Assembly: GCF_900103585.1 (NCBI RefSeq)
Contig: NZ_FNHV01000003.1
Span: 584,011-648,010, forward strand
DNA length: 64,000 nt
From: Streptomyces sp. cf386
GTDB lineage: Bacteria; Actinomycetota; Actinomycetes; Streptomycetales; Streptomycetaceae
Direction: 5' to 3'
Below are positions 59,348 through 64,000 of this stretch, piece by piece (within the stretch, counting starts at the first letter, position 1; each line of letters starts with the position of its first letter). The notes under the pieces were generated by a model, which saw only the letters and a program-made list of their open reading frames with translations, had not been told where the DNA came from and did no database searches. Both the position numbers and the translations under genes were made by a program.

Positions 59348-60706
59348 ATGAGCTCGACCGACAGCTCGACCGACAGAAGGTACCGCCGCACCGCCTGTAC
59401 GGGCCTCGCCCTCGCCCTGCCCCTCGCGGCCCTGGCCGCCTGCGGCGGCGGCAGCAGCGGCACCGACGCGTCCGCGGAGGCCGGCAGTGGCACGGGCACC
59501 ATCAGCGTCTGGGCCCACCAGGGGCAGAAGAGCGAGGACACCGCCCTGCAGAACGCGGTGAAGTCCTTCAACTCCTCCCAGGACAAGATCAAGGTCGAGC
59601 TGAAGCTCATCCCCGGCAACGACTACACCAAGACCATCACCGCCACCGACGCCTCCGAGCTGCCGGACGTGATGGAGTTCGACGGGCCGACGATGGCGAA
59701 CTTCGTCTACAACAAGAAGCTCGCCGCGATCGACGACTACGTCTCCGCGAAGACGATGTCCAACGCCACCGACGCGAGCAAGGCGCAGGGCGAGATAGCC
59801 GGCGAGCACTACGGGCTCGGCATGTACGACTCGGGGCTCGGCGTCTACGGCAACAAGAAGCTGCTGGACGCGGCCGGGGTGAAGTACCCGAGGGGCCTGG
59901 ACGACGACTGGACGGCCGCCGAGTTCACGGCCGCGCTCAAGGCGCTCAAGGGCAAGGACTCCGACGGCAAGGTCGTCGACCTCCAGGAGACCAGCGGCTA
60001 CGCCAACGAGTGGGGTACGTACGGCTTCGCGCCCATCGTCTGGTCGGCGGGCGGCACCCTGCTGAAGGACGGCAAGGCGGAGGGCGCTCTCGACACCCCG
60101 GCGGTGGTCTCGGCGATGAAGACCTTCCAGTCCTGGAAGACGTACACCGACCCCAACACCGACGGCAACGCCTTCGCCAAGGACCGCGTCGCGCTGAGCT
60201 GGGTCGGCCACTGGATGTACCCCGCCTACAGCGAGGCCCTCGGCGACGACCTCGTCGTCCTGCCGCTGCCCGACTTCGGCAACGGCCCCAAGACCGGCCA
60301 GGGCTCCTGGGCCTGGGGCATCGGCGCGAACAGCAAGAACGCCAAGGCCTCCGGCGCCTTCCTCGACTACCTGCTGAACGACGCCAACGTCACCGCGATG
60401 ACGACGGCCAACGGCGCCCCGCCCGCCACGAAGAGCGCGCTCGCCGCAAGCCCCCTCTACAAGGAGGGCGGCCCGCTCCAGCTCTACGCCGACCAGCTCG
60501 CCAAGCCCTGCGGCGACAGCGACATCGCCAAGTCCTGCGTCGCCGTGACCCGCCCGGTCACCGCCGGATACCCCACGGTCACCGCCAAGTTCAGCGAGGC
60601 CCTGAACTCGATCTACGGCGGCGCCGACCCGAAGAGCGCCCTGGAGAAGGCCGCCCGCGCCATCGACCAGGACTTCTCCGACAACGCCGGCTACGAGATC
60701 CCGTAG
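59348..60706 (+). CDS. Extracellular carbohydrate-binding lipoprotein
   Basis: 452 residues. Lipoprotein signal ends at LAALAAC (Cys32). Type 2 binding-protein segments include TGTISVWAHQGQKSEDTALQ, LPDVMEFDGPTMANFVYNK and SWVGHWMYPAYSEALGDD. CGGAGG precedes the ATG. It captures a sugar, likely a fructoside given GH32 nearby, for the two permeases that follow. A stem-loop in the gap after it should favour more binding protein than permease. Confidence 0.93.
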   Translation: MSSTDSSTDRRYRRTACTGLALALPLAALAACGGGSSGTDASAEAGSGTGTISVWAHQGQKSEDTALQNAVKSFNSSQDKIKVELKLIPGNDYTKTITATDASELPDVMEFDGPTMANFVYNKKLAAIDDYVSAKTMSNATDASKAQGEIAGEHYGLGMYDSGLGVYGNKKLLDAAGVKYPRGLDDDWTAAEFTAALKALKGKDSDGKVVDLQETSGYANEWGTYGFAPIVWSAGGTLLKDGKAEGALDTPAVVSAMKTFQSWKTYTDPNTDGNAFAKDRVALSWVGHWMYPAYSEALGDDLVVLPLPDFGNGPKTGQGSWAWGIGANSKNAKASGAFLDYLLNDANVTAMTTANGAPPATKSALAASPLYKEGGPLQLYADQLAKPCGDSDIAKSCVAVTRPVTAGYPTVTAKFSEALNSIYGGADPKSALEKAARAIDQDFSDNAGYEIP

Positions 60707-60744
60707 TCCAGGCCCCAGCAGTCCAGGCCCCAGTAGGACCCTTC

Positions 60745-60784
60745 GGCCGGGGCGGGCGCACTTACACCGCGCCCCGTCCCGGCC
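60745..60784 (+). promoter_or_regulatory. Stem-loop between binding-protein and permease genes
   Basis: GGCCGGG (60745-60751) pairs with CCCGGCC (60778-60784), with CGGG/CCCG extending the stem. Just before it, AGTCCAGGCCCCAG occurs twice (60705-60718, 60720-60733). Such a hairpin commonly stabilises the binding-protein message or lowers read-through in ABC operons. Confidence 0.55.
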
Positions 60785-60800
60785 GGGAACAGGACCCCCC

Positions 60801-61790
60801 GTGAAGACCGTGGAACCCGCGCACCCCGCGCCCACCGACAGGGAGCAAGGCCCGCCCGTGAACTCCGTGAAGCGCTCGCGGCCGGCGCACAAGAACCGGG
60901 ACTGGCTGCACGGACTGCTCATGTCCACGCCCGCCGTGGCCGGACTCATCGCCTTCGTCGGTATCCCGTTCGGCTACGCCGTCGTCCTCTCCTTCTACAA
61001 CGTGCGTCTCGGCTCCCCGCTGGAGCCCACCTTCTTCGGGATCGAGCAGTACCGGCGCCTGTTCACCGATCCGGACCTGTCCGGCCCGTTCCTGCGGGCC
61101 CTGCTGAACAACCTGACCTTCGCCGTGGTCGTCGTTCCGCTCCAGACGGGCCTGGCGCTGGCGCTCGCGATCCTGCTCAACCGCAAGCTGAAGGCGATCG
61201 GTCTGTTCCGGTCCCTCTTCTTCATGCCGGTCGTCTTCCCGATGACCCTGGTCGCCGTGATCTGGCGGCTCATCCTCGCCCGCAGCGACCAGGGCCTGCT
61301 CAACTCCGCGCTGGACGCGGTGAGTTTCGGCAACTGGGGCGCCTTCGACTGGCTCGGCGACACCGCCACCGCGATGGCCTCGATCATCGTGCTGTCCGTG
61401 TGGCAGGGCGTCGGCTTCCAGATGGTCATCCTGCTGGCCGGACTCCAGCAGATACCCGGCGAGCTCTACGAGGCCGCCGAACTCGACCGGGCCACCGGCC
61501 GGCAGCAGTTCCGCCATGTCACCCTGCCCGGCATCCGCGGCACCCTCGTCTTCGTCGCCATGCTGACCTCGGTGCTGTCCTTCCGGGTCTTCGACCAGGT
61601 CTACGTCCTCATCCACGGCGGCGGACTCGACGAGGACGCCACCCGCACGGTCATGTACCAGGCCGTCACCACCGCCTTCGACCGGAACAACATCGGCCAG
61701 GCGTCCGCGATCACCGTCGTCTTCTTCCTGATCGTCGTCGCCCTGACCCTCATCCAGCGCCGCGTCGTCCGGCCCGACAACGAGGACTGA
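60801..61790 (+). CDS. Sugar ABC transporter permease, MalF type
   Basis: 329 residues from a GTG, with six transmembrane helices and a polar leader of 35 residues. The EAA loop for the ATPase is EAAELDRATGRQQFRHVTLP. It forms the membrane channel with the next gene. No ATPase is encoded nearby; Streptomyces use a shared one such as MsiK. Confidence 0.93.
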   Translation: MKTVEPAHPAPTDREQGPPVNSVKRSRPAHKNRDWLHGLLMSTPAVAGLIAFVGIPFGYAVVLSFYNVRLGSPLEPTFFGIEQYRRLFTDPDLSGPFLRALLNNLTFAVVVVPLQTGLALALAILLNRKLKAIGLFRSLFFMPVVFPMTLVAVIWRLILARSDQGLLNSALDAVSFGNWGAFDWLGDTATAMASIIVLSVWQGVGFQMVILLAGLQQIPGELYEAAELDRATGRQQFRHVTLPGIRGTLVFVAMLTSVLSFRVFDQVYVLIHGGGLDEDATRTVMYQAVTTAFDRNNIGQASAITVVFFLIVVALTLIQRRVVRPDNED

Positions 61791-61796
61791 CCCACG

Positions 61797-62639
61797 ATGG
61801 CCACGACCCGCGCTCCCCTGCGCCGCTTCGCCGACTACACCGTCCTCGGCGTCCTGGCGTTCATCTTCGTCCTGCCCGTCCTCTACCTGCTCCTGGGCAG
61901 CCTCAAGCCCTCGGACGAGGTGCTGAACGGCCTGACCGGCTTCCTCCCCACCCACCTGTCCTTCGACAACTACGCGAACGTTCTCGCCGCCCTCAACTCC
62001 GACAGCACCGGCTACTTCTGGCGCTTCATGGGCGTCTCGCTGCTCGTCGCGTTCGTGGTGGTGACGGGCGGCCTGTTCGTCAACTCGATGGCCGCGTACG
62101 GCATGTCACGGCTGAAGTGGCGCGGCCGGGAAGCCGTCTTCACGCTCGTCCTGCTGCTGATGCTGGTGCCGTTCGAGTCGGTGGCCGTGCCGCTCTTCTA
62201 CATGTTCAACGACCAGCGCAACACCCTCTACATCCAGGCGGTCCCCTTCATCGCCAACGCCTTCTCGATCTACCAGTTCCACACGTTCTTCCGCTCGATC
62301 CCGCCGAGCATCGAGGAGGCGGCCCGGCTGGACGGCGCGGGCCCCTGGCGCACGTTCTTCGCGATCATCGTGCCGATGTCGAAGCCGGTGTTCGCCTCGG
62401 TCGCGATCCTCACGTTCCTCACCCAGTGGGGCGCGTTCCTGTGGCCGGTCCTGATGGTCTCCGACCCGTCCGTCCGCCCCCTCCCCCTGGAGATGAGCGT
62501 CTTCCAGGGCCAACAGCCCCCGGACTGGGGCCAGATCCTCGCCTTCGGCGTCCTCCTCGTCCTGCCCGTCCTGATCGTCTTCGCGTTCTTCCAGCGCTGG
62601 TTCGTGCAGGGCGTGGCCAGTTCGGCGGTCAAGGGGTGA
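61797..62639 (+). CDS. Sugar ABC transporter permease, MalG type
   Basis: 280 residues, six transmembrane helices. The EAA loop is EEAARLDGAGPWRTFFAIIV. It starts six bases after the other permease and pairs with it. The end of the operon is 28 bases before the convergent NAD(P)-binding gene. Confidence 0.94.
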   Translation: MATTRAPLRRFADYTVLGVLAFIFVLPVLYLLLGSLKPSDEVLNGLTGFLPTHLSFDNYANVLAALNSDSTGYFWRFMGVSLLVAFVVVTGGLFVNSMAAYGMSRLKWRGREAVFTLVLLLMLVPFESVAVPLFYMFNDQRNTLYIQAVPFIANAFSIYQFHTFFRSIPPSIEEAARLDGAGPWRTFFAIIVPMSKPVFASVAILTFLTQWGAFLWPVLMVSDPSVRPLPLEMSVFQGQQPPDWGQILAFGVLLVLPVLIVFAFFQRWFVQGVASSAVKG

Positions 62640-62667
62640 GCACGGTCCTCGGTCGGTGACCGCCGCG

Positions 62668-63294
62668 TCAGTCGGAGATGACCGGGCTGCGCCGGCTCCA
62701 CTCGCCGCCGTGCACCGCCTGGTGCATGAAGGCGGCGACGTCCGCGCGGCTGATCGACGGGTTGCCCTTCATCGGCAGCCGGTCGTCCGCGTGGTACGTG
62801 CCCTTGGCGGGGCCGTTGGTCAGCTTGGTCGGGAGGACGATGGTCCAGTCCAGGCCGCTGGAGCGGATGCTCTCGTCGGCGATCGCCTTGTCGGCGTAGA
62901 GCGACCGCAGCAGGGTGCGGTAGATCAGCTTCTGCGGGGTGCTCGACCAGTCGAAGGTGTGGCCGACGCCGAACGACGACAGCCACACCAGGCGGGATAC
63001 GCCCGCTTCCTCCGCCGCCTCGATCACGGCCGCCGAGGCACGTGTGAAGAGGCCGTCGGCGCGCACCGAGTTGCCCCGGCCGAGGGCGGAGACGATCGCA
63101 TCGTGCCCGGCCGCGGCGGCGGAGACGTCGCGCGGCGACGTGGCGTCTCCGGTGATCGGCGTGACCCGGTCGGCGAGGTCACCCAGGCCCGCCGGATTGC
63201 GCACCAGGGCGGTGACCGAGTCACCGGAGCGCAGGGCCAGGTCGACGAGATGGCGGCCGGTGGGGCCGGTCGCGCCGAGGATGAACAGCTTCAT
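62668..63294 (-). CDS. NAD(P)-binding NmrA/atypical SDR-type protein
   Basis: 208 residues. The Rossmann motif is MKLFILGATGPTGRHLVDLA (GxxGxxG). SRLVWLSSFGVGH and DWTIVLPTKLTNGPAKG are typical of atypical short-chain dehydrogenases such as NmrA-like and flavin-reductase-type proteins. There is no YxxxK pair in the canonical place, so catalysis is uncertain. It follows a TetR gene, with two operator copies just upstream of its start. Confidence 0.87.
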   Translation of the reverse strand: MKLFILGATGPTGRHLVDLALRSGDSVTALVRNPAGLGDLADRVTPITGDATSPRDVSAAAAGHDAIVSALGRGNSVRADGLFTRASAAVIEAAEEAGVSRLVWLSSFGVGHTFDWSSTPQKLIYRTLLRSLYADKAIADESIRSSGLDWTIVLPTKLTNGPAKGTYHADDRLPMKGNPSISRADVAAFMHQAVHGGEWSRRSPVISD

Positions 63295-63325
63295 GGCCAG
63301 GACCTCCGAGTCGGGGAAGCGTAAA

Positions 63326-63369
63326 CGGACAGCTGTCCGCTACGAGAAAACGTAACGGACAGCTGTCCG
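63326..63369. promoter_or_regulatory. Two copies of CGGACAGCTGTCCG, probable TetR operator
   Basis: Exact 14-base palindromes lie at 63326-63339 and 63356-63369, 30 bases apart, about three DNA turns, upstream of the NAD(P)-binding gene start (63294). The TetR encoded directly before it is the natural binder. Confidence 0.75.
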
Positions 63370-63422
63370 CTCAGCAAGGCACACGTGCCACCACCCCGGC
63401 CCGACCCGGGACACATCGCGCC

Positions 63423-64000
63423 TCAGGACCGCGCCCCCGGACCCGTCGCCAACAGCCCGTTGACCACCAGCGTCGCCAGCGTTTCGGCCGTTTCGGCGAG
63501 CTGTTGCGGCGAGGTGTGCTCGGGCCTGCCCAGGCGGCGGGCCAAGGGCACCTCCACCATGCCGGAGATGGGCGGGACGATGGCGAAGAACAGCACGTCC
63601 ATCGGCACGGACGCCATGCGCCCGTCGGCCACGAGCCGGTCGACGATGGCTCCCATGGTCTGCACGATCGGGGCCATGTACTTCTCGTACAGATAGTCCA
63701 ACCGCTCGCTGTCCAGGGTGAATTCGTTGACCAGGAGCCGCCCGACCAGCGGCGCGTCCGCCGCGCCCCGATAGAAGCCGACGATGATCTGCCGCAGCCG
63801 CTCGGCGTCGTCGAGCGAGGGATCCACCTGCGCCATGCCCGCCAGCTGCGCCCCCAGCGAGTGGTCCACCACCGCGCGCCAGAACGCCGCCTTGGATCCG
63901 TACCGGTCGTTGATGAAGTTGTGGCTGACGCCCAGGCGGCGGGCCAGTTCGCGCGCGGAGGCATGGTCGTAGCCCAGCTCCGCGAAGGCCTCGACCCCGC
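63423..64000 (-). CDS. TetR-family regulator (start outside window)
   Basis: The frame is open to the window edge on the right, so the amino end is missing. The helix-turn-helix is visible as YDHASARELARRLGVSHNF, then NDRYGSKAAFWRAVV. The effector domain is helical (LRQIIVGFYRGAADAPLVGR). It likely represses the NAD(P)-binding gene behind it through the palindrome pair. Confidence 0.88.
   Translation of the reverse strand, partial: GVEAFAELGYDHASARELARRLGVSHNFINDRYGSKAAFWRAVVDHSLGAQLAGMAQVDPSLDDAERLRQIIVGFYRGAADAPLVGRLLVNEFTLDSERLDYLYEKYMAPIVQTMGAIVDRLVADGRMASVPMDVLFFAIVPPISGMVEVPLARRLGRPEHTSPQQLAETAETLATLVVNGLLATGPGARS

Noticed and set aside
57734..60706. Forward open frame of about 990 codons ending with the sugar-binding protein
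   Set aside because: The upstream two thirds overlaps GH32 and LacI in wrong frames and has Arg/Pro/Gly-rich shadow composition. The binding protein starts at 59348 with its own ribosome-binding site and signal peptide.

Overview
The window is chromosomal DNA of a Streptomyces (or very close) species. The signs are very high GC with G/C-biased third positions, frequent GTG starts and GTGA/ATGA overlaps, futalosine-type menaquinone genes, actinobacterial families (DUF397, DUF4229, DUF6083, DUF7848, WhiJ/AbaA-type regulators), and a core gene order that I recall from the S. coelicolor SCO4506 to SCO4467 interval read in reverse. No rRNA, tRNA, CRISPR array, complete insertion sequence or origin was seen. 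Both ends cut genes: mqnA at the left and a TetR regulator at the right.

Layout. 0-8.6 kb: mqnA (partial), a cold-shock gene with a long leader, a cupin regulator diverging from azlCD, a methyltransferase, an exported flavoprotein, a LysR regulator and an orphan xylose-type binding protein. 8.7-15.8 kb is an accessory block: a WhiJ/AbaA-like trio (anti-sigma ATPase, broken XRE-DUF5753 gene, DUF397), then a NACHT-HEAT STAND ATPase diverging from a CHAT protease fused to a degenerate GGDEF domain, with a small uncharacterised gene behind it. 15.8-24.9 kb: fatty acyl-CoA ligase, small secreted protein, FabG4-HtdX-like pair with a TetR gene, two SPFH proteins, DUF4229. 25.0-31.5 kb: GNAT, mqnE, Lrp, and the UbiX/UbiA/UbiD-type genes that complete menaquinone, with a rhomboid. 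31.5-36.8 kb: a patch of remnants and Streptomyces-restricted genes around a cytosine-type permease. 36.9-39.6 kb: PucR, deaminase and oxygenase. 39.7-45.4 kb: a condensation-fold acyltransferase, a STAND ATPase coupled to a membrane-anchored binding protein, and an SRPBCC protein. 45.6-53.4 kb: a leftward series hemL, histidine phosphatase, deacetylase-like lipoprotein, resA, ccdA, resB, ccsB (haem supply and system II cytochrome c maturation), ending at a strong hairpin. 53.8-56.4 kb: small conserved genes and a second orphan xylose-type binding protein. 56.4-62.6 kb: a sugar locus (GH1 remnant, GH32, LacI, binding protein, two permeases; no ATPase, so a shared ATPase such as MsiK is presumed). 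62.7-64 kb: NAD(P)-binding protein and TetR.

How parts fit. MqnA and MqnE are futalosine-pathway enzymes, and the UbiD/UbiX/UbiA-type genes decarboxylate and prenylate its product, so two separated clusters serve one pathway. ResA/CcdA/ResB/CcsB with HemL serve respiratory haem proteins. The most novel-looking item is the 10.2-15.8 kb NACHT / CHAT-GGDEF locus. A divergent pair shares a perfect palindrome between its starts, and the combination suggests NTP- or nucleotide-controlled proteolysis in a conflict or stress response. Other points worth follow-up are repeated operator-like palindromes (azlC, fabG4, the right-end TetR site), a palindromic element inside resB, several gene remnants, and the 34.0-36.8 kb gene group. 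All functions are inferred by reading the sequence. No database search was run.
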